Origin: a virus
Strand: one strand, 5' to 3'
IMG/VR virus record: IMGVR_UViG_3300023296_000646
Coordinates: 30,981 to 94,980 of that record
DNA: 64,000 nt
The position numbers were made by a program, and so were the translations under genes. Below the pieces are notes generated by a model. The model was not told the origin of the DNA, ran no database searches, and was given only the letters and a program-made list of their open reading frames with translations. Shown in pieces: positions 46,580 through 53,602 of the stretch; the stretch's first letter is position 1; each line of letters opens with the position of its first letter.

Positions 46580-47542
46580 TTAAATCTGTCCACCACAAGT
46601 TGCACAAAACTTCCAGTTTCGCTTTGCTCGTGTTCCGCAGTTAGTACAATATGATCTAACATCCGAATTGCTGTACGACTCTCGTGTTGATTCAGGTTTA
46701 ATGTTTAAATTGATTTCATACGAATGTAAAAGATCAAAATGAACATCAACTGAATCTAAACGTTGATCGCTAGATTCTCCTTTTGCAATTCTGCCAGTTT
46801 CAACCTTATTGAGATCTCGTACTGGCATATAATAATCTTCATTTAGATCAAATGAATCCGTTGTTGTAGTTGTCATTACTACGTTATCTGCATTGTATGC
46901 ATCTGTAGTTGTGAAATTAACTGCGTCTCCAGATGTTGAATCTATTGTAAGAGAACCGTGTGCCGTCGACCCAGCGTCAGTAATGTTAGAATTATCTAAC
47001 AATAGCGAAGTACCTGTGCTAGACACATTAAGAGTTGAACTAGGAGTTGATGTTCCTATTCCAACTGTTGCGTTACTATACATAATACTAGCAGATCCTG
47101 AAACATTCATTGATCCGGTAATTCCAGGGGCACTAATATTAAGCGGAAATGTTCCTGTGCTAGAAAACGACCAGTCAACTGGATCTATTTGTTGATTTAT
47201 TGTTACTTGTTTTTCTTTGTAGAATTTAACAAATACGTTTCCGTTATTCTTAATTGCCTCTTGAACTTGTTCATCATCACCATCTACTTCATATGTTTCA
47301 AATAAAAACTTTACTTGATCATCGATGTAGCGATCTAAGAAAACTCGTTCTCCAGGTTTAAGTACCAACTTAGATGTCGATATTGGAGATCCATTTAATT
47401 CAAGTATAACACCGAATGTGTCTTGTTCTCCGTTGAACAACTCTACTTGAAAGTTTGATTCATCTTTTAGATAAACCGTATTGCCATGGTATTCCTTTAG
47501 TCTACCTTTATTTAGGGCAATATGAGCTTCTAATTTACTCAT
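46580..47542 (-). CDS. Fibre-like protein with C-terminal zinc ribbon
   Basis: 320 residues in three parts. An N-terminal domain about 115 long has KLVLKPGERVFLDRYIDDQ then FLFETYEVD, a domain also seen in virus surface or structural proteins. The middle is fibre-like, SGSASIMYSNATVGIGTSTP and following Ser/Thr-rich beta repeats. The end has a C-terminal four-cysteine zinc ribbon, YCTNCGTRAKRNWKFCATCG. The mix suggests a virion or host-surface protein that ends in a small zinc module. Its transcript has a conserved structured leader (47581-47656), as does the vWA gene. Confidence 0.6.
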   Translation of the reverse strand: MSKLEAHIALNKGRLKEYHGNTVYLKDESNFQVELFNGEQDTFGVILELNGSPISTSKLVLKPGERVFLDRYIDDQVKFLFETYEVDGDDEQVQEAIKNNGNVFVKFYKEKQVTINQQIDPVDWSFSSTGTFPLNISAPGITGSMNVSGSASIMYSNATVGIGTSTPSSTLNVSSTGTSLLLDNSNITDAGSTAHGSLTIDSTSGDAVNFTTTDAYNADNVVMTTTTTDSFDLNEDYYMPVRDLNKVETGRIAKGESSDQRLDSVDVHFDLLHSYEINLNIKPESTRESYSNSDVRSYCTNCGTRAKRNWKFCATCGGQI

Positions 47543-47580
47543 TGTTTTTCCTCATTTTATGTTTTTGTCCACACATCGTT

Positions 47581-47645
47581 TTATGACCTTAAATCATTCT
47601 AAAGCTCAGAAATTCTGAACTCACGACCAATGAACGCGAGATGTA
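47581..47645 (-). promoter_or_regulatory. Structured 5' leader of the 320-residue gene
   Basis: Downstream of a promoter element. Minus-strand RNA: CTCGCG-TTCATTGGT-CGTGAG forms hairpin 1, then TTCAGAA/TTCTGAG hairpin 2, then CTTTAGAATGAT. Matches the leader of the vWA gene at 49228-49281, with the loop ATTGGT conserved and hairpin 2 preserved in shape despite different bases. Confidence 0.6.
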
Positions 47646-47656
47646 TATAAGTATAT
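47646..47656 (-). promoter_or_regulatory. Late promoter-like element (variant)
   Basis: Minus-strand ATATACTTATA, about 104 nt before ATG 47542, leaving room for the structured leader. It overlaps the stop of the 90-residue gene. Confidence 0.5.
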
Positions 47657-47928
47657 TAGACGTTTACCTTTTCGATGTTTGCTTCATATAATTCTTGACG
47701 TTTTGCCCATTCCTTTCTACGTTCAATCACCTTAGGTGAAATCGTATAGTAGTAATGGTAACATCTGTTGATCCAATCTATATGGTGTTGTTTTGCTGTA
47801 CCAGTTAGCAATTGAGTTTCAATCTGAGAGATATGGTGCAATTTGTATCGTGTGATTTTAACATTACCCCAAACTTCATCACCACCATTTCTATACCACG
47901 CTCTTACTGCATCTATTTTATTTTTCAT
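47656..47928 (-). CDS. Hypothetical protein, 90 residues
   Basis: Basic, aromatic-rich helical protein (YHYYYTISPKVIERRKEWAKR). Overlaps the PTH2-like gene by 4 nt, so the two are co-translated. No family recognised. Confidence 0.5.
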   Translation of the reverse strand: MKNKIDAVRAWYRNGGDEVWGNVKITRYKLHHISQIETQLLTGTAKQHHIDWINRCYHYYYTISPKVIERRKEWAKRQELYEANIEKVNV

Positions 47929-48281
47929 TTTGTGTACCTGTCATTTTGATTACCGTTTTTTAATGTGAGAGGAAGGTTCGATGTGTATTTATCGATACCT
48001 TCCCCAATTGCTGCTACAGAACATAATTCACCATCTAAATCTGGCTCATAAAATCCAGTGACTGATATGTCATCGTCTTCACATAACTGTCTTAGTAGTT
48101 TATCTAACCTTATTTCATTTCGTGCGCTTAAACATACTATCGTATTGTTCTTCCACGTATTAAATAAAAATGGATATCGAATAGCGAACTCTGCAACTCC
48201 GTGTGCAGTTTGTGCTACCTGATATCCATCTGGCAAATCTCTTCTAGTAATTACGTAAAATCTTTCTTGTGTCTATGTCAT
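47925..48281 (-). CDS. PTH2-like peptidyl-tRNA hydrolase family protein with in-frame amber at codon 3
   Basis: Family members act on peptidyl-tRNA. The AGGA ribosome site (8 nt) and ATG 48281 give ATG ACA TAG ACA CAA GAA, then codons 6-14 RFYVITRRD, LPDGYQVAQTAHGVAEFA (about 15-32) and LSARNEIRLDKLLRQL. This is the PTH2-like fold (first strand, then xxAQxxHA helix), and ending GFYEPDLDGELCSVAAIGEG fits too. No ATG/GTG/TTG occurs between the TAG and TTG 48236, which would cut off the first beta-strand. Thus full-length protein needs readthrough of the TAG at 48273-48275. 118 sense codons. Confidence 0.7.
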
Positions 48282-48298
48282 TGTATTATTCCTATTGC

Positions 48299-48433
48299 TT
48301 ATAAAATTAGAACTATAAATATTATAGTACCTATTGCTATGCATGAATTGTAAATCCATTTTCTAAGATTTCCAGTTTCTAGATCTAAAAAGATCCAGTA
48401 TCCTAGCTATCCTAATTCTTCTTTACTTTTCAT
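48299..48433 (-). CDS. Small membrane protein with in-frame amber at codon 9
   Basis: From ATG 48433, which lies 4 nt after the tRNA discriminator base: MKSKEELG, TAG (48407-48409), LGYWIFLDLETGNLRKWIYN, then SCIAIGTIIFIVLIL and TAA. A C-terminal transmembrane helix follows a polar segment, so the frame reads as one protein. No start codon directly follows the TAG. It is translated only if the amber is read through; otherwise an 8-residue peptide. Sits between the suppressor tRNA and the PTH2-like gene, 17 nt before the latter's start. Confidence 0.6.
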
Positions 48434-48437
48434 ATCG

Positions 48438-48508
48438 TGCTCGTACAGAGACTTGAACTCTGATCCAACGCTTTAGAGGCGCATGCTCTACCATTGAGCT
48501 ATACGAGC
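48438..48508 (-). tRNA. Amber suppressor-type tRNA, anticodon CUA
   Basis: 71-nt cloverleaf: acceptor GCTCGTA/TACGAGC (7 bp), D-stem GCTC/GAGC with loop AATGGTA, anticodon loop CTCTAAA, T-stem CAGAG/CTCTG with loop TTCAAGT, variable loop GGAT, discriminator A. CCA not encoded (CGA follows). U33 and A37 are in place, so positions 34-36 are CTA and read UAG; shifting the loop by one would put C at 33 and break a stem pair. The anticodon stem has a T-T mismatch at 27:43 and G-T at 28:42. 3:70 is not G-U, so alanyl identity is not expected; the charged amino acid is unknown. Confidence 0.85.
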
Positions 48509-48509
48509 T

Positions 48510-48560
48510 TATAGATACGTAGTACTATTAAACGATTTAATTGTTTAATACGTATCTATA
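48510..48560 (-). promoter_or_regulatory. Long inverted repeat abutting the suppressor tRNA
   Basis: TATAGATACGTA (48510-48521) and TACGTATCTATA (48549-48560) pair perfectly; an inner TTAAAC/GTTTAA pair extends the stem. It ends one base before the tRNA 5' end and 15 nt after the vWA stop. No U-tract, so it may be a processing signal or weak terminator. Confidence 0.5.
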
Positions 48561-48575
48561 TTTGCTAATCAAATA

Positions 48576-49175
48576 TTAAACTTGATCTGCATTTTCTGTT
48601 CTATAGGAAGTTGAACGTGTGCTCATTGAACTGTAGTTTAAAGTAGTACCATCAAATGTTGATGCGAATGAAACTGAATCTGCTTTAGATAACCCATAAT
48701 TGGCTCCACCTTGGGCAAATCCGTCAATTCCTGTGCCAGCAAACATAAATTCCCAACCTAGAGTTTGTTTACCCTGAATTAGTTCTTTAGCTTGATTGGT
48801 GTTGTACTCTCTACTTGAATTTTCTTGACCATCCGTATTAATAAATACCATTGCTCTTCCATCACTATATCTTAATAGTGTTTCTCCAATTGCATCATTC
48901 AATGCAGTACCATATCCACCACAACTATATTCATTTCCAGTTAAAACCGGCGTATCTTGAATATCAATTCTATTGTGAAGTGTTGTAACTTTGTTGTTGA
49001 ACATTATTGTACTTAATATTGCTTCTCCCTTTACTAGCTTTTGTTCCTGAATGAATTCGTTGAAACCACTAATAACACTATCTGTCAGATGCGACATTGA
49101 TGGTGATTGATCCAATATACAAATGATATGTACTGGGCCTTCCTTATTTGCTACTACCTTTTTTGCATTAGCCAT
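48576..49175 (-). CDS. von Willebrand factor A-domain protein
   Basis: 199 residues. Near the start is VHIICILDQSPSMSHLTDSV with the MIDAS DxSxS motif; a later FINTDGQENSS holds the metal-binding Thr/Asp. Binds divalent metal and a protein partner. It may work in host interaction, assembly or stress response. Preceded by AAAGGAGAAAACA and a structured leader shared with the fibre/zinc-ribbon gene, both under the same promoter variant. Confidence 0.8.
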   Translation of the reverse strand: MANAKKVVANKEGPVHIICILDQSPSMSHLTDSVISGFNEFIQEQKLVKGEAILSTIMFNNKVTTLHNRIDIQDTPVLTGNEYSCGGYGTALNDAIGETLLRYSDGRAMVFINTDGQENSSREYNTNQAKELIQGKQTLGWEFMFAGTGIDGFAQGGANYGLSKADSVSFASTFDGTTLNYSSMSTRSTSYRTENADQV

Positions 49176-49227
49176 TGTTTTCTCCTTTCTTTAATTGAAT
49201 ATCCACCAATCATTTTGTGACCTATCT

Positions 49228-49281
49228 TTTTATGATCACTCTAAAGTCTTAAAGACTCATAACCAATAGATGCGAGTTATA
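49228..49281 (-). promoter_or_regulatory. Structured 5' leader of the vWA gene
   Basis: Minus-strand CTCGCA-TCTATTGGT-TATGAG hairpin with conserved loop ATTGGT, then GAGTCTTTAAGACTTTAG hairpin and AGAGTGATCA. Same order as in the 47581-47645 leader, base-different but shape-like. It lies between a promoter variant (49282-49292) and the ATG. Confidence 0.55.
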
Positions 49282-49292
49282 TATAAGTATAT
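49282..49292 (-). promoter_or_regulatory. Late promoter-like element (variant)
   Basis: Minus-strand ATATACTTATA, identical to the element before the sister leader; about 107 nt before ATG 49175. Confidence 0.5.
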
Positions 49293-49304
49293 CAAACTTA
49301 GTGT

Positions 49305-50726
49305 TTAATTAACTAGATGTGCGTCTGCATTGTAATTAAATGTAGCCTTATATCCAGCCTCTCCACTATACAAATACATTTGGCCTGCTCGTAGAGTTCC
49401 TACAAACGTTTTAAGATGATGCCATCCATCTGTTTTTGAAAGAGAAGGTGCTTGACGAACTGTAACTCCCTTGTCTTCTGCATATTCTGTAATGAAATAT
49501 CCACCATCCTTTTTGTGAAGGTGACCAGTATGAACTTCTCTATATGGACATTTAAACCAATTTTCTGAATATTCAACTGCCATAAATCCTTGAGCATTTT
49601 TGAATGTTGAATTATTACCATGGACTCCCATAAAGAAATTTTTCTTATATGCGTGATCTGCAACTCCATGTTTATGGACGCTTACAGTAACATCATCAGT
49701 ATGTGCAAAATGCGACTGAATTGATTTACATATTCCATAGCTAGTATTCCAATCATGGTTACCTGCTACATGACGCACATATACATGATCACAATATTCT
49801 CTACAAATATTTGCAGTTTGAATTCCTAACTCCAATCCAGCATCAAACTGACTATACCAACTTGCGTTAGATTCAACTTGTGTTCCACGAGTCGTTTGAC
49901 CTCTAACATTATCAGTATGGGTTAAATCATTACCCCACCAAATAATAATTTCTTCAATGTTGTAAATTCCAGCTTGAGCTAACATAAATCGAACTGCTCG
50001 TTCATGTTCTGCCATTGCATCTTTAATCGTCCAACTTTCATCTACAGCTAATTTGCCAAGATGAAGATCTGCTATGTTTATTACAAGGCAGTGTGGAGTT
50101 TCAAATTGAACTCCATGTTTGAACGTTCGTTTGGCTACACTACCAATTGGACCTGTTTTTTCTAAACGTTCTAATAATAGTTCAAGAGATTTAACCTTTG
50201 TTTGAACATCTTTATTTGGTCGTAACTCTGCATGAATAGACCATGCACTGTGACTATGAGGAACTTCAATATATCCAAATGATCCATCAGATTTGACATG
50301 TTCATGTCTAAGCTTCATTGCAACCGTTCTGGGTTTAACAGTTAGCTTCTGGATGATCCATTCATCTTCTTTTAAGTTTACCAGTTTGAAAATATCAGAT
50401 GCATCTATGTTTGCACCACCCACAGTTCCACTAATAACTCTTGTTCCGTTTTCAAGAATTGTTGCATGTAACCCTTCATACTCTTTATCATCTAGAGTTT
50501 TACCTGCATCCCGTTCGGATTTAGTTTCTACCCATGATTTTAGTGTGGTAAATCGATCGTCGTCTAAATCCGAATCAATATAACCTTCCTCATCACGTAG
50601 ATCTGTGTTTGCCCATTTACTAACGTGGTTAACTCCCATTCCCATAACATTGGAAATTTCAACTCTAGTTAAATTTAAAGGATAGTTGACCGCATTTTTA
50701 ATCAGTCTGTGTAATTTGATATTCAT
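49305..50726 (-). CDS. HTH-metallophosphoesterase protein
   Basis: 473 residues. The N-terminus (NLTRVEISNVMGMGVNHVSKW) is a helix-turn-helix-like segment; the C-terminal half is a calcineurin-like phosphoesterase: NIADLHLGK, WWGNDLTH, VAGNHDWN, VHGNNS and TGHLHKKD. This order is known in phage DNA-metabolism phosphoesterases, with DNA as likely substrate. It starts 25 nt after a pair of 17-bp repeats (50751-50786) that could be its operator or promoter. Confidence 0.75.
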   Translation of the reverse strand: MNIKLHRLIKNAVNYPLNLTRVEISNVMGMGVNHVSKWANTDLRDEEGYIDSDLDDDRFTTLKSWVETKSERDAGKTLDDKEYEGLHATILENGTRVISGTVGGANIDASDIFKLVNLKEDEWIIQKLTVKPRTVAMKLRHEHVKSDGSFGYIEVPHSHSAWSIHAELRPNKDVQTKVKSLELLLERLEKTGPIGSVAKRTFKHGVQFETPHCLVINIADLHLGKLAVDESWTIKDAMAEHERAVRFMLAQAGIYNIEEIIIWWGNDLTHTDNVRGQTTRGTQVESNASWYSQFDAGLELGIQTANICREYCDHVYVRHVAGNHDWNTSYGICKSIQSHFAHTDDVTVSVHKHGVADHAYKKNFFMGVHGNNSTFKNAQGFMAVEYSENWFKCPYREVHTGHLHKKDGGYFITEYAEDKGVTVRQAPSLSKTDGWHHLKTFVGTLRAGQMYLYSGEAGYKATFNYNADAHLVN

Positions 50727-50750
50727 ATGTTTCTCATTCGTTCATAAAAA

Positions 50751-50786
50751 GTTAATTGCAAGTTTAATAGTTAATTGCAAGTTTAA
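50751..50786. repeat. Tandem 17-bp palindromic repeats
   Basis: GTTAATTGCAAGTTTAA occurs at 50751-50767 and 50770-50786, two bases apart. Each is an imperfect palindrome around TTGCAA, with a third half-like TTGCAA at about 50790-50795. Upstream of the HTH-phosphoesterase gene; operator-like. Confidence 0.6.
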
Positions 50787-50797
50787 CTTTGCAATTT

Positions 50798-50977
50798 CTA
50801 ATTGATTAGGTCTGAACCTTCTCCAACCATCGCAACTAAGTATGCAAGGGTATCCTGCGTCATTATAGCATAACCATCTTCTACGATGATTTCCCCATTT
50901 TCTAATTCTTTTATGTTCTTGCGCTTTCCAAACTTGCGCTTTAGGAACATACGTAACGTCTCTTTGTCTTCACTCAA
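50798..50977 (-). CDS. Small basic protein between the two larger genes
   Basis: 59 residues from TTG 50977 (50 from ATG 50950): SEDKETLRMFLKRKFGKRKN, then IKELENGEIIVEDGYAIMTQ. The frame is continuous and the start follows the neighbour stop closely, supporting translation. Ends at TAG. Function unknown; basic N-terminus suggests nucleic acid contact. Confidence 0.5.
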   Translation of the reverse strand: MSEDKETLRMFLKRKFGKRKNIKELENGEIIVEDGYAIMTQDTLAYLVAMVGEGSDLIN

Positions 50978-50981
50978 AATC

Positions 50982-51455
50982 TTATACTCTACTGCTTACA
51001 GTTATTTTTCTAAATGTCGAAGAATATGAAATACAATAAATGTTATTTCCAATTGACATATAATAAATCTTCCATGATTTTACTGGAGAATCAAGTTCTA
51101 CAACAGTATATCCAAATGCTACAGCATTGTTGACATCCGTATCAAACGTCTCTACGTTATATCCCTGAGTTGTATTTATCGTTAATGAACACAATAGCGG
51201 ATTTGTTTCACTAACGGTCTTAGTTGGTACAATTTGAAACAGCGCTGAAAGATGTGAGGTAACTAAATTTGATGCACCATCTTCAGAATTGGCAATCACA
51301 TAATCAGTTACTTCTGAAAATGTTCTATTCTTTAAAGAATCAACAGAAGTTTTAATATGAATCGCAATATCTAAATCTTCGTGTTGATTCTTTATCTTCT
51401 TCCGCTTACCGTGAAGTTTGCGGTTTCCAAATTCTTTATGTTTAGTTTCTAGCAT
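50982..51455 (-). CDS. Hypothetical protein, 157 residues
   Basis: Basic N-terminus (NRKLHGKRKKIKNQH), then a beta-rich domain with repeated VSSxxxx-type strands. A promoter-like CATATTTATC lies close to the ATG and a terminator sits upstream. No family recognised. Confidence 0.5.
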   Translation of the reverse strand: MLETKHKEFGNRKLHGKRKKIKNQHEDLDIAIHIKTSVDSLKNRTFSEVTDYVIANSEDGASNLVTSHLSALFQIVPTKTVSETNPLLCSLTINTTQGYNVETFDTDVNNAVAFGYTVVELDSPVKSWKIYYMSIGNNIYCISYSSTFRKITVSSRV

Positions 51456-51501
51456 AGTATTGATAAATATGACGTATAGTGTCTATTGCTCTAATCAATT
51501 A

Positions 51502-51541
51502 CAAAATAAAAAGGAGAGTGTAGATTTGCTACAGGCTCTCC
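51502..51541 (-). terminator. Terminator upstream of the 157-residue gene
   Basis: GGAGAG-TGTAG and CTACA-GG-CTCTCC pair (6 + 5 bp, GG bulge); on the minus strand TTTTTATTTT follows. It closes the transcript from the right and isolates the 157-residue gene. Confidence 0.75.
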
Positions 51542-51747
51542 AGTGTATTGACATTAAGTGCAATGAGATCTATTGTTCAAAAACTTCTTCTTTTATTTTC
51601 TAAAAATTTAATAAACTATAAGATATAATGTTTATATTGTAATAGTTTGTATTATTAATAGATGGTAGATAGTAGATAGTAGATAGTATCTATACTTATT
51701 CTTTTCCTAAATTTTTGTTTCCTAAAAATCTACAATTTATTCATAAA
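51542..51747. other. AT-rich non-coding stretch with heptad repeats
   Basis: No gene seen in 206 bp. It holds three perfect tandem GTAGATA units (51665-51685), ending in an inverted TAGATA/TATCTA arrangement, and AT-rich promoter-like boxes. Could be a replication or regulatory site, or a small RNA; nothing decisive. Confidence 0.5.
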
Positions 51748-52101
51748 TTAATAAACCATTAGAGCATACGTTCCAATTAGACAGGAAATGTGAATGAATT
51801 GGTCTATGCCAATTATTAAGAAAAATGTATGAATCTTTTTTTCTTCCCAATATTTTGAAGTAAGTCTAGATGTAACATAATCTGTAACCCAATGTAAGAT
51901 TCCGTTTAATAGTGCATATTGCCAAGAAATAAGAATAAATACACACGAATACGTGCCCGCGTGAAGTGATAACCATTTAATACTTTTACTCTTATTTTCT
52001 GCCATTTTCCTGGTTTGAAGGGCAAAATCTGCAATTACATGCATAGCGCATAGCATAATTACGATCACAACTGGGATATTCAGCATCATTATATCATTCA
52101 T
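51748..52101 (-). CDS. DUF3307-type membrane protein
   Basis: 117 residues from ATG 52101 (AGGAGA at the right distance; the longer frame overlaps the ribosome site). Pattern HVIADFALQTRKMAENKSKS and NGILHWVTDYVTSR, then DQFIHISC, matches DUF3307. Three to four transmembrane helices. Role unknown in phage; seen in several lytic myoviruses. Confidence 0.7.
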   Translation of the reverse strand: MNDIMMLNIPVVIVIMLCAMHVIADFALQTRKMAENKSKSIKWLSLHAGTYSCVFILISWQYALLNGILHWVTDYVTSRLTSKYWEEKKIHTFFLIIGIDQFIHISCLIGTYALMVY

Positions 52102-52502
52102 GACCATTCTCCTGCAATATAGTCAGTTATAGTAACTCTTGGTGATTCATCTTGCAATCTCTTGGACAACTCTGGATACAATGAAACTACATCTATTTTG
52201 TGTACAGTTCTTTTAACAGGGAACTTCTTTAAGAGCCATGCTGGGAATACGTCCTGTTTAAAGTGTTGCCACCAGCTAGTTGGTACCCCTTTAATTTCGT
52301 AATTACGGTTATTTCCGTACACATGGGCTTCCAGTCTAAATGTTAAATTTTGAGCAACTTCAGAAAGAGTACGATCTACTCGTAGGCTGTCAATAAGCTT
52401 ATCAGTTTTGAGTTGAGTATCTGGAACTGCCGCACATATAAATGTACGTATTTTTTCCAATTGATGTTGCTCAATTGTATATGAGTCGTGTATATCTATC
52501 AT
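52098..52502 (-). CDS. Hypothetical protein, 134 residues
   Basis: Helical, with VPTSWWQHFKQDVFPAWLLK, a recurring pattern in tailed phages of unknown role. Overlaps both neighbours by 4 nt. Confidence 0.55.
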   Translation of the reverse strand: MIDIHDSYTIEQHQLEKIRTFICAAVPDTQLKTDKLIDSLRVDRTLSEVAQNLTFRLEAHVYGNNRNYEIKGVPTSWWQHFKQDVFPAWLLKKFPVKRTVHKIDVVSLYPELSKRLQDESPRVTITDYIAGEWS

Positions 52503-52771
52503 ATTTTTATTACCCTAGCTGCTATTCTAATGTTTCCGTCGCTTATTAAAAACGATCCTTTTTTATCTGCCCTATGTAATTCTATAAGTTCGTCATCGGG
52601 TTCATCATATGGTTCATCTTTAGCAAAACAAAAATTCCGTGAAAGAATAATTGCCTTATCATTTGCTTCCTTTATTTTTGCCTTTGGATCTAGATGAACA
52701 AAAAACACCCTTCGTCCACCGTTTCTATAGTTAGCTATAAATTTGTATTCCTTCTTTCCTAATATTGTCAT
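52499..52771 (-). CDS. Hypothetical protein, 90 residues
   Basis: Mixed alpha/beta, with an acidic EPYDEPDDELIEL middle. Coupled by ATGA overlaps to both neighbours. No family recognised. Confidence 0.5.
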   Translation of the reverse strand: MTILGKKEYKFIANYRNGGRRVFFVHLDPKAKIKEANDKAIILSRNFCFAKDEPYDEPDDELIELHRADKKGSFLISDGNIRIAARVIKI

Positions 52772-53046
52772 TTTTTCGTTTCACGTTTTGCATATTTATT
52801 TGCAACTCTAACTGCTTTAGACATCGTTGCTAAATCTCTCTTTAGAGTTAATGGGTTTTGCCCATGCCTCTCTGCATCTTTTACCAATTGAGCACATCTG
52901 TCTATTGCGCTTTGAATATCTATTGAATACCCAGAAGGCCCAGATTTAGAAGATGATATTACAGTATATGATTGGTTTATACATCCTGTGCAATTACACA
53001 TACACCCTGCATAAAAATTATCTTTCTCAATCCATGCTACTACCAT
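52768..53046 (-). CDS. Cysteine-cluster protein, 92 residues
   Basis: N-terminal GCMCNCTGCINQSY (four Cys within eight residues) could bind a metal; the rest is a basic helical domain (HGQNPLTLKRDLATMSKAVRV). Unknown. Confidence 0.5.
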   Translation of the reverse strand: MVVAWIEKDNFYAGCMCNCTGCINQSYTVISSSKSGPSGYSIDIQSAIDRCAQLVKDAERHGQNPLTLKRDLATMSKAVRVANKYAKRETKK

Positions 53047-53047
53047 A

Positions 53048-53241
53048 TCAATCCTCTATATCTAAAGGTCCATAAAATGTGTAATCGTCCAACACGCGAA
53101 CAGTAGACACCAATACCCAATTCATGATGTCTACTGTAAACTTCCACTTATAGTCCATATGATCTTGTATCATATATTGACCAGGTGGAGCTCCCGTTAT
53201 TTCAGATCCTTTCCATTTTTTTTGGAACTATCATTACTCAT
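53048..53241 (-). CDS. Small protein needing a -1 shift at an A8 run
   Basis: From ATG 53241 (overlapping the upstream stop) the frame reads MSNDSSKK, then eight A residues (minus strand) lead to an early stop in frame 0. Shifting -1 there gives KWKGSEITGAPPGQYMIQDH followed by MDYKWKFTVDIMNWVLVSTV and a natural TGA. The A8 context is a slippery heptamer type (A AAA AAA); sequence error or transcriptional slippage are alternatives. No good separate start exists downstream. Confidence 0.5.
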
Positions 53242-53599
53242 CTTCTTCTTTAAGTTCAAATCCTAGAGCTTCTGCTACTTCATAATCTTCAACATAATTG
53301 ATTATTTCAATTCTATCAATTTTGTGTTCACCATGGCATGGAATTTCGAATTCTTGATCCCATTCACTAACCTCCAATGGTTTATGTGTAAACGCAGAAT
53401 CTAACAGTTGTCCCAATTTCCATGCAGGATTTCCATCTGACCAAAGCTCGTTGTACATTATTACATATGAATCATCAATAAAGTTTCCACACGCTTCCAT
53501 AATCTTTCTAAGGAGTTCTGGATTGTCTGCTCCTTGCTTTTCAAATGAATCTACTACTGCGTGTGCTTTGTATGCATAAGCGTCTACTGACATTCCCAT
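53234..53599 (-). CDS. Hypothetical protein, 121 residues
   Basis: Acidic helical protein with YVIMYNELWSDGNPAWKLGQ and a terminal acidic run. Ends where the A8-run gene begins. Unknown. Confidence 0.5.
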   Translation of the reverse strand: MGMSVDAYAYKAHAVVDSFEKQGADNPELLRKIMEACGNFIDDSYVIMYNELWSDGNPAWKLGQLLDSAFTHKPLEVSEWDQEFEIPCHGEHKIDRIEIINYVEDYEVAEALGFELKEEDE

Positions 53600-53602
53600 A
53601 TA

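Noticed and set aside
48438-48508. tRNA-Arg(UCU) by shifting the anticodon loop one base
   Set aside because: The shift puts C at position 33, loses base 26 and adds a G-A mismatch; the CUCUAAA loop with U33 and A37 fits better.
51418-51603. 61-residue plus-strand frame
   Set aside because: It runs through the terminator hairpin and AT-rich non-coding DNA, with no ribosome site and no family-like pattern.
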